In this document: positions 32,806 to 40,927 of the stretch, in pieces | Layout: every line of letters begins with the position of its first letter | Numbering within the stretch: position 1 is the stretch's first letter | Assembly: GCA_030429495.1 (NCBI GenBank) | Contig: JAUIFH010000002.1 | Location: 1-64,000, forward strand | Direction: 5' to 3' | Length of the DNA: 64,000 nt | DNA from: Alphaproteobacteria bacterium | Lineage (GTDB): Bacteria; Pseudomonadota; Alphaproteobacteria; Rhodobacterales; Rhodobacteraceae | The notes under the pieces: model-generated | The model's database searches: none | Told to the model about the DNA's origin: nothing | Seen by the model: the letters and a program-made list of their open reading frames with translations, nothing else | Position numbers and translations under genes: made by a program

Positions 32806-33395
32806 AGCGCCTCTCTTGCGGTCAGGCTGAAGCGGAACAGGTCGGCGCGGGTAATCAGGCTCGGCACCGGGGCGGTGAGGCGAAGGAGCACGGCCGGGCT
32901 CACGATCTCGATCGGATCGCCGTCCCCGGGTGCGGCACGGAGTCGCGGCACCAGCTGAAGCGTGGCGCGGCCGGCATAGTCGGGGAGCACATCGGCGGTG
33001 AGCTGGTGCAGACGTGTTTGCGCATCCGTTCCGAGCGAGATGAGATCGCCGGTCCGGAGCGTGGGCAGGGACGGCGCCCAGCCCGCGCTCATGAGCGTAG
33101 TACCGGTCTGGAAGCCGCCGGCGACCACGGGGGCACCGAAGCTCCCCGCCTGCAGCACCGAAGGGTCACGGAAGAGGAAGCAGCCGCGGATCCCGCCCAA
33201 GGCTGCAAAGAAGGCCGAGAGCCGGCGGCCGTCGCGACCGGGGCGCTGAGCGAGCTCGATCGCGTAGTCCCACCATTCACCGCCCCAGTCCTGGACCTGT
33301 TCGGTGCCGGTGAAGGGCGAGGTGGAAACGGCCGTCGCGGTGACGAGACGGCGCTCGAGACGGGTGACGAGCGTCAGCGGCAATTCGGGGATCAT
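32802..33395 (-). CDS. phage minor tail protein
   Basis: This 197-aa protein has the conserved-looking core VQDWGGEWWDYAIELAQRPG and GGIRGCFLFRDPSV. It is beta-rich with no catalytic motif. Its position immediately after the tape measure gene matches distal-tail or adaptor proteins (compare lambda M). The 4-base overlap with the next gene indicates coupled translation. Confidence 0.65.
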   Translation of the reverse strand: MIPELPLTLVTRLERRLVTATAVSTSPFTGTEQVQDWGGEWWDYAIELAQRPGRDGRRLSAFFAALGGIRGCFLFRDPSVLQAGSFGAPVVAGGFQTGTTLMSAGWAPSLPTLRTGDLISLGTDAQTRLHQLTADVLPDYAGRATLQLVPRLRAAPGDGDPIEIVSPAVLLRLTAPVPSLITRADLFRFSLTAREAL

Positions 33396-33413
33396 GGTTC
33401 AGGTCCATCTGTC

Positions 33414-35864
33414 TCAAAGCGCCTGGCCGCGGCGCCGGCCATCGGCGACGCTGGCCTTGGCGAGCCTTGCGATCTCGGGGATCGCGGCGCGCAGCTTGGC
33501 ATCGACCTGCTCGGCAACGCCCGCCTGCGCGCCGCGGGCATCGATGCTGATCGTGACGGCGCCACTTCCGCCACCTGAGCCCAGCCCGCGCGCCACTTCG
33601 GCCCGCGACAGCACCCGCTCGCCGCGCTGCAGGATCGCCGGCACTTCGTCAGGGCGCAGTCCAGCCCAGCCGCCGGCGTGGAGCCGCGGCGCACCCGCGA
33701 AGGCGAGCGCCGGTACGGTTCTGCCAGGGCCCGGCGCGCCGACCATGCCGCCCGCGTGATGGACAGGCGCGAAGACCCCGCCCAGCGCCCCCGAGAGCCA
33801 GCTCGCGAGCGGTCCCAGCACCGAGGTCTTGAACGCCAGCGTCGCGAGATCGGCGAGGATCGAGGCGATCAACCCCTTGAAGTCGAGCTTGCCGGTGGTG
33901 ACGAAGGTCCGGAAGGCGCTCTCGGCTGAGCGGAAGGCACCGGTCAGTGTCTCCCCGAGCCCCTTGCCCCAGTCCATCGCCTCGGCCGCGTAGGCCGAGA
34001 GCGAGTCCGTCACCGCCCGCCAGCCCGTGGCCGCTGCCTCTGCTGCGGATTTCGCGGAATCGCCGGCACCCGACGCCGCGCGGCCGGCCGCCTCAAAAGC
34101 CTCGGTCACCTCATCCGCGGCGGTACCGGTCGCGGCAAGCGCCTCTTCGGCGCCGGTGCCGCCGGCGCTGATCGCCGCCGTCAGGGCCTGCCAGCTTGCC
34201 AGTGGCCGGGTCGCGGCCTCGGCCAGGATGCCGGCGGCTTCGCGATAGCCCTCGGCCCGGGCGCGGGCCTCCTCCTCCAGACCCCCGAAGAGATCCGGCG
34301 GCGCGATATAGGTCTGCGAGAGAGCTGCCGCGAAGGCCTCGGCCGCCGCCGTGCCCGCGGCCGTTGCCGCCCCCGCGAAGGGGTTGTCGATGCGGCCAAG
34401 ATCGACGGCCTCCAGCGTGCCGATCCGCACCCCGCCCTCGCCCACCGCCCAGTCAGGGAGCAGCGCCAGCGCGGCATTGAGTCCATCGATGAAGCGGTTG
34501 ATCCGGGTGACGACACCGTTCAGCATCGCCTCGACGCCGGAGATGAGCCCGTTCGCGGCCCCATAGGCGAAGTCGCCGATCGCGGCCGGCAGCCGGGTCC
34601 AGATCGCCACGGCACCGTCGAAGGCGCCCTGAAAGATCGCCGCGCTGCGATCGCCGAAGGTGAAGACACCGGCAATGGCCCCGCCGAGCGCCGAGAGCGC
34701 CGTGGCCTTCAGTCCTTCCCAGCCGGCGGCGATGCGGGAGAGCGACCCATCGAGTGCCAGCCCCAGACGCGACCAAACCTCCGCGCCGAGATCCGCGAGG
34801 AGCCGGAAGGCCGCGCCCACGCCGCCGACCCGGGCGACGAGGAGCGAGAGCTGATACGCCAGCTCCCCGGCGCCGACGATCAGCGCCCCGATGCCGGTGC
34901 GGATGAGCGCGCCGCGCAGGAAGACCAGAGCCGTGGCGAGCCCCCGCACCGAAAGCGTGGCCACGGCAAGACCCCCGACCCAGCGCCCCGCAAGGAAGGT
35001 GGCGAAGCTCGCGGCATAGGAAGCGAGACGCCCGACCTGGTCGAAGAGCCCGCGGATCGCTGTGCCGAGCGGACCGGTGCGGCTGGCGATGGCGGCCATG
35101 GCATTGGCAACCGCCTCGAGGGCCGGGGCCGCGGAAACGGCGAGCTGGTTGGCGAGCCCCTTCCAGATCAGCCCCAGCCGCGAGATCGCGTCATTCGTGC
35201 GCTCGATCTGCCCGGCATCGACCTCCGAGACCACCACCCCGAAGGCGTGCACATCCTCGGTCGCCTGGCGGAGCGTCGCGGAATCGATCCGGGCCATGGC
35301 GATCGAGCCCTCCTCGCCGAAGAGTTGGCCCGCCACGGCGGCGCGCTCGGCCGCGGGCACGAAGGCCTCGATCGCGGCATTGATCGCACCGACACGGGCG
35401 TCCAGCGGCAGCGCGATGAGCTCCGTGGCCGAAAGCCCGAGCCGCTTGAGCGCGTCCGCCGCGGGACCTGTGCCGGAGGCCGCCTGGCTCAGGCGACGCG
35501 TGAGATCCTTCGTCGCCTGTTCGATGCCGGACATCGACACGCCCGCGAGTTCTCCGGCGCGCTCCAGGGTCTGGATCGAGGCCACCGTGGTCCCCAGGGA
35601 CTGCGCGAGCTTGGCCTGCGCGTCGATGCTCGCGAGGCCCGAGCGCACCATGGCGACGCCGGCCGCCATGGCGGCGGCGACTGCGGCGGCCGCCGCGATG
35701 CCGACGCGCCGCGAGAAGGCCGCAAGCCGCGCGCTCGCGGCGTCCATCTCTCGACTGAGCCGGCCGAAGCCGCGGGCGCCGGCCTCGCCCACGCCTTCGA
35801 GCTCGGCACGGACCTGGCGGCCGCCCACCGCGGCGAGGCGGACGGAGACGCGTTTTTCGGCCAT
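33414..35864 (-). CDS. tail tape measure protein
   Basis: This 816-aa, mostly helical Ala-rich protein starts MAEKRVSVRLAAVGGRQVRA and has several hydrophobic stretches (AAAAAVAAAMAAGVAMVRSG; LVFLRGALIRTGIGALIVGA). The phage tail tape-measure pattern LAQSLGTTVASIQTLERAGE lies near residue 90. It sets tail length and is probably ejected with the DNA. A rough guide of 0.15 nm per residue predicts a tail of about 120 nm. It is divergent from vapB, 65 bases away. Confidence 0.88.
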   Translation of the reverse strand: MAEKRVSVRLAAVGGRQVRAELEGVGEAGARGFGRLSREMDAASARLAAFSRRVGIAAAAAVAAAMAAGVAMVRSGLASIDAQAKLAQSLGTTVASIQTLERAGELAGVSMSGIEQATKDLTRRLSQAASGTGPAADALKRLGLSATELIALPLDARVGAINAAIEAFVPAAERAAVAGQLFGEEGSIAMARIDSATLRQATEDVHAFGVVVSEVDAGQIERTNDAISRLGLIWKGLANQLAVSAAPALEAVANAMAAIASRTGPLGTAIRGLFDQVGRLASYAASFATFLAGRWVGGLAVATLSVRGLATALVFLRGALIRTGIGALIVGAGELAYQLSLLVARVGGVGAAFRLLADLGAEVWSRLGLALDGSLSRIAAGWEGLKATALSALGGAIAGVFTFGDRSAAIFQGAFDGAVAIWTRLPAAIGDFAYGAANGLISGVEAMLNGVVTRINRFIDGLNAALALLPDWAVGEGGVRIGTLEAVDLGRIDNPFAGAATAAGTAAAEAFAAALSQTYIAPPDLFGGLEEEARARAEGYREAAGILAEAATRPLASWQALTAAISAGGTGAEEALAATGTAADEVTEAFEAAGRAASGAGDSAKSAAEAAATGWRAVTDSLSAYAAEAMDWGKGLGETLTGAFRSAESAFRTFVTTGKLDFKGLIASILADLATLAFKTSVLGPLASWLSGALGGVFAPVHHAGGMVGAPGPGRTVPALAFAGAPRLHAGGWAGLRPDEVPAILQRGERVLSRAEVARGLGSGGGSGAVTISIDARGAQAGVAEQVDAKLRAAIPEIARLAKASVADGRRRGQAL

Positions 35865-35928
35865 GGCTCAGGCTCCTTGCATTCGCCACAATGGCGTCTT
35901 ACGTTTTGGCTATCGATCATTGAGGCGT

Positions 35929-36147
35929 ATGAACATGGCCGAGACCGCGACGCTGTCCGCGAAGTTCCAGATCTCGATCCCGAAGGCGATCCGTACCGCT
36001 CAGCACTGGGAGGCGGGGCTTACCTTTGCCTTCATTCCGAAGGGCACGGGCGTACTTCTGGTTCCCGTCCCGAAGCGGCAGAGCCTGAAGGGGCTCGCGA
36101 AGGGGGCGAATCCGGACGACTACCGCGACCGCTCGGACCGGGTCTGA
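35929..36147 (+). CDS. vapB: VapB-type antitoxin (AbrB/SpoVT DNA-binding fold)
   Basis: This 72-aa protein has a swapped-hairpin AbrB motif: ATLSAKFQISIPKAIRTAQH, then AGLTFAFIPKGTGVLLVPVP. The C-terminal tail (KGANPDDYRDRSDRV) would wrap the toxin. GAGG (35922-35925) lies three bases from ATG 35929 and nine from ATG 35935, so the shorter 70-aa form is at least as likely. The stop overlaps the toxin start (TGATG). It is on the strand opposite to the phage late genes. Confidence 0.88.
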   Translation: MNMAETATLSAKFQISIPKAIRTAQHWEAGLTFAFIPKGTGVLLVPVPKRQSLKGLAKGANPDDYRDRSDRV

Positions 36148-36527
36148 TGATCCTCGTCGATACCTCGGCCTGGATCGAATGGCTCATCGGTTCCGCGACC
36201 GGCGAGCAGCTCGCTGACCGGCTGCCCGAACAGGCCGACTGGCTGGTGCCGACCATGGTGCAGCTCGAGCTTGCCAAATGGCTCACCCGCGAGGTCGGCG
36301 AGGACAAGGCCGACCAGGTCATCGCCTTCACCCAGGTCTGCCAGGTCGTGGAGCTCGACACCGCGATCGCGCTTGGCGCCGCCGAGGCCTGCCGGGACCA
36401 CCGCCTCGCCACGGCCGACGCGATCATCTTCGCGACGGCGCGGGCCCGGGGCGCCGCGCTTCTGACCTGTGACGGGCATTTCGAAGGCCTGCCTGGCGTG
36501 ACGCTGATCGAGAAGGTCAGGAACTGA
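36147..36527 (+). CDS. vapC: VapC-type PIN-domain toxin
   Basis: This 126-aa ribonuclease carries the PIN acidic residues: MILVDTSAWIEWL (Asp 5), a Glu in MVQLELAKWL, and TADAIIFATARA followed by ALLTCDGHFEGL (Asp pair). VapC toxins cleave tRNA or rRNA when VapB is lost. The gene ends on top of the end of the leftward tail chaperone frame (11-base overlap). Placed inside a late operon, it may stabilise the prophage or act against rival phages. Confidence 0.9.
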   Translation: MILVDTSAWIEWLIGSATGEQLADRLPEQADWLVPTMVQLELAKWLTREVGEDKADQVIAFTQVCQVVELDTAIALGAAEACRDHRLATADAIIFATARARGAALLTCDGHFEGLPGVTLIEKVRN

Positions 36528-36859
36528 AGGATCCCGTACCCGATGTCTCCATCTGTTCGTTGATCTTCGCGACCATCACCGCCTCGAGGACGGGCAGAAG
36601 TTCGGCCGCCGCAATGGCTGGCACGCCCAGCGCCTGCGCCATGGACAGCGCCGCACCCATGTCCCAGCCGATGACGGCGCCAGGCAGCACCCGGAGCTGG
36701 CCACCGAGACGGCCGACCAGATCCCAGACCTGCCAGCCTTCGAAGGTTTCCGGCTGGTTCAGCCGCGACGGGCAGTCCGGGCACGGCCCCTGGCAGGCGT
36801 CGCAGTAGCGCTCGCCCCCGCCGAAGGACCAGTCGGCGAGGGCGCGGAGACGTTTTTTT
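36517..36859 (-). CDS. tail assembly chaperone, downstream (T-like) frame reached by -1 frameshift
   Basis: From the A-run at 36853-36859 the -1 frame runs open for about 110 codons to the stop at 36517-36519. It encodes a Zn-finger-like stretch (ERYCDACQGPCPDCPSRL) and a conserved-looking part (TFEGWQVWDLVGRLGGQLRV, PAIAAAELLPVLEAVMVAKI). No good start codon exists near its beginning, so it is probably made only as an extension of the upstream chaperone, like lambda gpGT. The T-like product would recruit the tail tube and tape measure proteins. Confidence 0.75.
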
Positions 36860-37196
36860 CCTGCTCCAGCAGCAGGCCCTTCGAGACATAGGTCAGCTGG
36901 AAGGCCTCGAAGATCGGCCAGATGTCCAGAGCCGCGTCGATGGCCTCGTCGCTCGGATCTATCGCGTTGCCGTCGGCATCGCCGATGCCTTCCCAGGCGA
37001 GGATCGCCCGGCGCGCCAGCGCCTTGGCAAAGGCCACCGCGCGTTCCTCGTCGGAGGCCGTCTCGGGCAGGGCCTCGACGGCCGGATCGGCGCGCGTCGC
37101 TACCATCAGAGCGGTGGTCAGCGGCAGGAGCTGCAGCTTCAGCCCGGGCAGGAGTGTGTGCCAGAAAGGCACAGCGGAGAGGTTGAGACGGATCAT
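36759..37196 (-). CDS. tail assembly chaperone, upstream (G-like) frame
   Basis: From ATG 37196 the unshifted product is about 145 aa. Its first part (MIRLNLSAVPFWHTLLPGLK, then DIWPIFEAFQLTYVSKGLLL) is followed, after the slippery run, by a low-complexity Ser/Pro/Ala/Arg tail that looks non-native. That suggests most of the useful sequence after residue 113 lies in the -1 frame. Its position between tail tube and tape measure genes is where lambda-like phages encode G/GT. Confidence 0.78.
   Translation of the reverse strand: MIRLNLSAVPFWHTLLPGLKLQLLPLTTALMVATRADPAVEALPETASDEERAVAFAKALARRAILAWEGIGDADGNAIDPSDEAIDAALDIWPIFEAFQLTYVSKGLLLEQEKNVSAPSPTGPSAGASATATPARGRARTARRG
36853..36859 (-). other. 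slippery heptamer for programmed -1 ribosomal frameshift
   Basis: On the coding strand the context is CAG GAA AAA AAC: seven As preceded by a G. Slipping back one base changes GAA-AAA-AAC to GAA-AAA-AAA-CGT without loss of pairing in the A sites. The downstream frame then reads on for about 110 codons of protein-like sequence. Such A- or G-rich slips are conserved in tail chaperone genes of long-tailed phages. Confidence 0.75.
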
Positions 37197-37260
37197 GATC
37201 TTGCCTTGTCGTGGTTGGCGCGTAACGTCGGCGCGGGTGAAGGAGCGAAACGGGTTTCCG

Positions 37261-37500
37261 ATGAACGAGGACGGGCGACGATCGGGGCGTAAACTTTGCG
37301 AGCTGCGGCGCGACGATGGCAGTCTCACCGCCCGTGGCATCCTGGCGGACGGCGAGCAGACCGGTTACTGGGAATGGTACCGCAGGGACGGCACGCTCCT
37401 GCGCTCGGGCTATTTCGAGACCGGTCGGCCGATCGGGCCACTGACCGAATATGACGAGGCGGGACGGCCGCAGCGGGCGGGCGCCATCGCCTGGGGCTGA
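37261..37500 (+). CDS. MORN-like repeat small protein (prophage cargo)
   Basis: This 79-aa protein contains MORN-variant repeat units: DGSLTARGILADGEQTGYWE, WYRRDGTLLRSGYFETGRPI. Such repeats form beta-hairpin ladders used in protein or lipid binding. The antitoxin or immunity partner of some toxins has this form, but no partner is seen here. It reads opposite to the late genes, starts 64 bases from the divergent chaperone start and ends 10 bases before the convergent tail tube stop. An AGGAG-like site lies at 37240-37245. Confidence 0.65.
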   Translation: MNEDGRRSGRKLCELRRDDGSLTARGILADGEQTGYWEWYRRDGTLLRSGYFETGRPIGPLTEYDEAGRPQRAGAIAWG

Positions 37501-37509
37501 GCCGCGACC

Positions 37510-38463
37510 TCAGTAGCTCTCCACATCATTGACGAGGGTGGCGGTGCACATCCGGCCGAGGACACTGTCGCGCGCGGCCTGCCAATCGAACTTCGCCTGG
37601 ATGCCCTGCGGCCCGGTGATCTCGATCCTGGGGCGCGGCAGATAGACCGCATGCACGGTGAAGGCAAAGCTCTCGCCCGAGGGCAGTGCGTAGCCGAATT
37701 CGAGCGCGCTGGGATCGCCATTGATGGCCTGGGTGACGAGTGTGCTATCCGCGAAGCGTACCTCGATCGAGCCCGTCAGCGCCGCGATCGAGGGATCCGC
37801 GCCGTCGATGCGGCCGTCGGCGCGGATCGTCTCGATCCGGTCGAGGTTGTTGGCATAGGTGATCTCGGCCGAGACCACGTTGCCCAGCGCTGTACCGTTC
37901 CGGGTGATCGCCCCGTTGAAATGGCCGAAACGCTTCAGCTCCAGTTCCGCCGGCGGTAGGGCGGGGTCTCCGAAGGCCGCCGTCGCCGTGCCCACCGCCT
38001 CGCCCTGCGCCACGAGCCGCGCCGTGGCGGTCAGGAGCCCCGAGCGCTGCACCTGCCAGCTGAACTGGTCGAGTACGCAGCCGGAATACATCGCATAGCG
38101 CGGCACCTCGGGCATACCGGTCTCGATCGCGAGGCTCGGCAGTGCCCAGGCCCCGGAGCGGAATTCGTGGGTCCAGGGACCGGTGCCGGTGGTTGCAGGC
38201 TCCCCGAAGGCGGCCTTCAGCCAGAAGCCGAATCCCGCCGCGTCGATCGGCACGACCACATCGCCGTCGGCCGTCACCGCGTCCTTGATCGGTGCGAGCG
38301 GATCGCGACCGTAACCCAAGAGCTCCGAACTCAGGAGCGGCTGCTCGGCCCCGAGCGTGGTGCTCGCAAAGGGCATCCGCGTGAAGCCGCTCGCAGGCGG
38401 TGTGCCATAGGTGGTCTCGAACGCCAGCGCCATCTGCGCTCGCGCCCCCTGAGCTCGTGCCAT
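37510..38463 (-). CDS. major tail tube protein
   Basis: The product is 317 aa from ATG 38463, preceded by AAGGAA. The sequence is beta-rich (GFTRMPFASTTLGAEQPLLS; GYGRDPLAPIKDAVTADGDV; ALTGSIEVRFADSTLVTQAI), like the tail-tube proteins of Rhodobacterales siphophages. It is longer than lambda V's core and may include an Ig-like end. Its position upstream of the chaperones and tape measure fits. It forms the tail tube around the tape measure. Confidence 0.75.
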   Translation of the reverse strand: MARAQGARAQMALAFETTYGTPPASGFTRMPFASTTLGAEQPLLSSELLGYGRDPLAPIKDAVTADGDVVVPIDAAGFGFWLKAAFGEPATTGTGPWTHEFRSGAWALPSLAIETGMPEVPRYAMYSGCVLDQFSWQVQRSGLLTATARLVAQGEAVGTATAAFGDPALPPAELELKRFGHFNGAITRNGTALGNVVSAEITYANNLDRIETIRADGRIDGADPSIAALTGSIEVRFADSTLVTQAINGDPSALEFGYALPSGESFAFTVHAVYLPRPRIEITGPQGIQAKFDWQAARDSVLGRMCTATLVNDVESY

Positions 38464-38569
38464 GTTCAAAATTCCTTCTTCCTGGGACTTGCGAAACTGC
38501 GCGTTGCCTGAGGACATCCATCCCGATACTCAGTCTCTGCCTGAGCCCAGACCGGTCGGAGAACGGCAG

Positions 38570-38794
38570 ATGATCGAAACACTCTTGCCGCTGCTCTTTG
38601 GACTCGTTGCGCTCTACTTCGTGGTTTGGGTCCTGATCCTGCTTCCAGCCAGAATGGCGACGTCGCGCGGGCGCAGCGCCCTGGTGTGGGTGCTGGTAAG
38701 CCTCCTGTTTTCTCCGGTTCTGGCCTGCCTTCTTCTCCTGCTGCTCGGAGGCGGGCCACAACGGGCGCGGGAGCGCGCGAGCGGCCGATCCTGA
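38570..38794 (+). CDS. small two-helix membrane protein (prophage cargo)
   Basis: From ATG 38570 the product has 74 aa with two clear membrane helices (LLPLLFGLVALYFVVWVLIL and ALVWVLVSLLFSPVLACLLL) and basic ends. No family is recognised. It is on the cargo strand, divergent from the tail tube gene, and is the first of a group with the bactofilin and thermonuclease genes. Small inner-membrane proteins in such places often block superinfection, but nothing here proves it. The 38795-38955 gap shows no gene. Confidence 0.6.
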   Translation: MIETLLPLLFGLVALYFVVWVLILLPARMATSRGRSALVWVLVSLLFSPVLACLLLLLLGGGPQRARERASGRS

Positions 38795-38955
38795 TGCTCG
38801 CCCTGGCGGGGCGGAAACCGGCAGAGTTCGCCGATCGGGCCAATGGGTCAGAGATCTATTGTGCAACACCACGGGCATGACCGCTGTCTTCAGGCTTGAC
38901 CGGTACCGTCATTCCGAAGAACTGGTCCGAATGCCCCTCAAGAGCGCCCCGTGCC

Positions 38956-39330
38956 ATGTCTGACCCGTTCACGCGCCCTCACGCCGCCGGTCGTGATCTT
39001 CCGCCCGCCGAACGACGGCGCTCGGTCCTCCATGAGGGTAACGTCCTCAAGGGCGAATGGATCACCGAGGGGATCACCGAGCTTGGCGGGACGTTCAGCG
39101 GCGATCTGCAGACCGACACGCTGGTGCTGACCCGCACCGGCCGGATCGAGGGAACCGTCCGCGCGCGCAACGTGATGATCGAAGGCACGCTGACCGGAAC
39201 GGTTTCAGCACAGAGCGTGACCATGCGGTCCACCGCCATGGTGGCGGCAGATATCACCTGCCAGATCCTCACCGTGGAGCCCGGGGCCGGGATCGAGGGT
39301 CGGCTCTCCTGCCACCCCGAGGGTCGGTGA
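38956..39330 (+). CDS. bactofilin (DUF583) cytoskeletal protein
   Basis: This 124-aa protein shows the bactofilin beta-helix core with regular short strands: VLKGEWITEGITELGGTFSG, DLQTDTLVLTRTGRIEGTVR, NVMIEGTLTGTVSAQSVTMR, ending AGIEGRLSC. Bactofilins polymerise without nucleotide at the membrane and organise cell wall or appendage enzymes. The flexible N-terminal tail (about 30 residues) is typical. A phage-encoded copy is unusual. The next gene, a secreted thermonuclease, follows after two bases. Confidence 0.85.
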   Translation: MSDPFTRPHAAGRDLPPAERRRSVLHEGNVLKGEWITEGITELGGTFSGDLQTDTLVLTRTGRIEGTVRARNVMIEGTLTGTVSAQSVTMRSTAMVAADITCQILTVEPGAGIEGRLSCHPEGR

Positions 39331-39332
39331 AC

Positions 39333-39761
39333 ATGTTGGGTCACTTCCGGGCGCGTCACTTGCGTGGCGGAGTGGTCGGCCTCCTGGGACTGGCCGCGCT
39401 CCTGCTCCTGGTCCTGATCTCGCCGGTCGATGCCCGCGAGATCCAGTCGGTCGAAGCCCGCGTCAGCAAGGTGCTCGACGGTGATACCTTCACTCTCAAG
39501 GGACTATCGCGCCGGATCCGCGTCTGGGGTCTCGACGCACCCGAGTGGAACCATCCGGGTGGCTCGGCGGCGACCGCCACGATGCGCGCGATGATCGCGG
39601 GCAAAACCCTGCACTGCGATCTCCGGGACCTCGACCGCTACGGCCGCCTCGTCATGCAATGCTTCCTGCCTGACGGGCGCGACATCGCCGCGGAGATGAT
39701 CCGCATTGGGGTTGCCACCGAATACTGCCGCTACTCCCGCGGCTATTACGGCACCTGCTGA
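39333..39761 (+). CDS. secreted or membrane-anchored thermonuclease (SNase)
   Basis: This 142-aa protein has an N-terminal signal or anchor (GGVVGLLGLAALLLLVLISP). The SNase fold shows VLDGDTFTLKGLSRRIRVWG, LDAPEWNHPGG and LRDLDRYGRLVMQCFLPDG, with catalytic Arg/Asp/Glu candidates in RVWGLDAPEW. The end GVATEYCRYSRGYYGTC is typical. It would degrade DNA or RNA in the periplasm or outside. As cargo it could attack incoming phage DNA or release nucleotides. Confidence 0.86.
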   Translation: MLGHFRARHLRGGVVGLLGLAALLLLVLISPVDAREIQSVEARVSKVLDGDTFTLKGLSRRIRVWGLDAPEWNHPGGSAATATMRAMIAGKTLHCDLRDLDRYGRLVMQCFLPDGRDIAAEMIRIGVATEYCRYSRGYYGTC

Positions 39762-39783
39762 TACGGAACCTGCCGGCCCAGGC

Positions 39784-40209
39784 TCAGGCGAGCGGATCCG
39801 CCGTCGTATAATGCAGGACGATAGAGATCACCGCCGCTTTCAGTGTCGCCGCGCCCTCGACGGCCAGATCGACCGGCCTCGGCGCCTCGGCCTCCACCCA
39901 GTCGCAGAGATCGCCGAGCGTGCGGTCGGCCGCGAGCGCCGTACCGATCCCGGCGCAGAGCGCGTCGAAGGCGGCATCACGGTCGGCACCTTGAACGATG
40001 GCCTCGATCTCGGCGCGGTGCTGGTAGTGGTAAGCAAGCGGCGAGAGCGTGACCTCGGGCTCGCCGGGCTCGCCGTCGCGCAGGATCAGAAGACCGTCGG
40101 TGGGTATACGCTCGGGCAGGACCTCGCCGCGGAGCGCGGTGGCGGGCAGCGTTGTGAGCCGCGCTTGCAAGGCGGAGAGGATGGTTTCGCGGGTGGTGGG
40201 CATCTTCAT
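39784..40209 (-). CDS. tail terminator-like protein
   Basis: This 141-aa protein (TTRETILSALQARLTTLPAT, YHYQHRAEIEAIVQGADRDA, ending TLKAAVISIVLHYTTADPLA) has the size and alternating strand-helix pattern of lambda U-type tail terminators. Its place between the gp10-like and tail tube genes supports this. It caps the tail tube and joins tail to head. ATG 40209 and the ATG two codons on are both possible. Confidence 0.7.
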   Translation of the reverse strand: MKMPTTRETILSALQARLTTLPATALRGEVLPERIPTDGLLILRDGEPGEPEVTLSPLAYHYQHRAEIEAIVQGADRDAAFDALCAGIGTALAADRTLGDLCDWVEAEAPRPVDLAVEGAATLKAAVISIVLHYTTADPLA

Positions 40210-40375
40210 GACCTTGCTTGAGCGTTACCTTCGGCGCTTGGCGAAGAATGGGGCTTGAGTTGCAGCAAACGCGTATGCCGAGCGCGACCCATCTAGAGTT
40301 AGGCGCGCTGGAAACATTGACGAAGGTTACGACAAGGCTAACCTGTTGATGCAGATAAGGTCGGAGGGGACGGAT

Positions 40376-40741
40376 ATGGCAAAAGGCGGGTACCTTGGCG
40401 GTTCAATAACAATTGGGCCGCGGTCCGGATGGTTCTCTGACGACGATGCGCGCGTGGAGCGACTTCATGCTGTTGGAAAGCTTGAAGGGGAAACCGCACG
40501 ACTGCGTGCACAAAGGTTGGCAGCGGAGAAGTCCGCCAAGCTTGCAAACGCAAACGAGAAGAGAGCCAAGGCGGATCTTCGTCAACGTGAGCGAGCTGCG
40601 GCCCAGAAGGAGCGACTTCTATCGGTCAAGTCTGGCGAACTTGTATCCGAACCTGTGACCAAGTCGGAGATCAAACAGCGGCAGAACATGGAGCGGGTAC
40701 AGGTGGTCAAGAAGAGGAAGAAAGCAACGAAGCCAGCTTGA
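40376..40741 (+). CDS. small basic protein, unknown (prophage cargo)
   Basis: From ATG 40376 the product has 121 aa. After a Gly-rich start (MAKGGYLGGSITIGPRSGWF) it is a highly charged helix (RLRAQRLAAEKSAKLANANE) with a Lys-rich end (VVKKRKKATKPA), suggesting a coiled coil that may bind nucleic acid. Base composition is visibly less GC-rich than that of the phage genes, a sign of separate origin. It is divergent from the tail terminator gene (about 165 bases). Confidence 0.55.
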   Translation: MAKGGYLGGSITIGPRSGWFSDDDARVERLHAVGKLEGETARLRAQRLAAEKSAKLANANEKRAKADLRQRERAAAQKERLLSVKSGELVSEPVTKSEIKQRQNMERVQVVKKRKKATKPA

Positions 40742-40927
40742 AACGGGCGGAGCTGCGTGGGCGGTTTCGCGGGTGTTTGGTATGCTCATTCCTGGGACCA
40801 ATACACAGCGTTTCGGCTTCGGCGAGCGGTGAGCAACCTCCACCCAAAATGGTAAGTCTCAAGTGCCTTTGATGGCGGCACGCGCTGACACGGCTTAGTC
40901 TGGATACTGCGTGAGTGGGAGAGAAAT

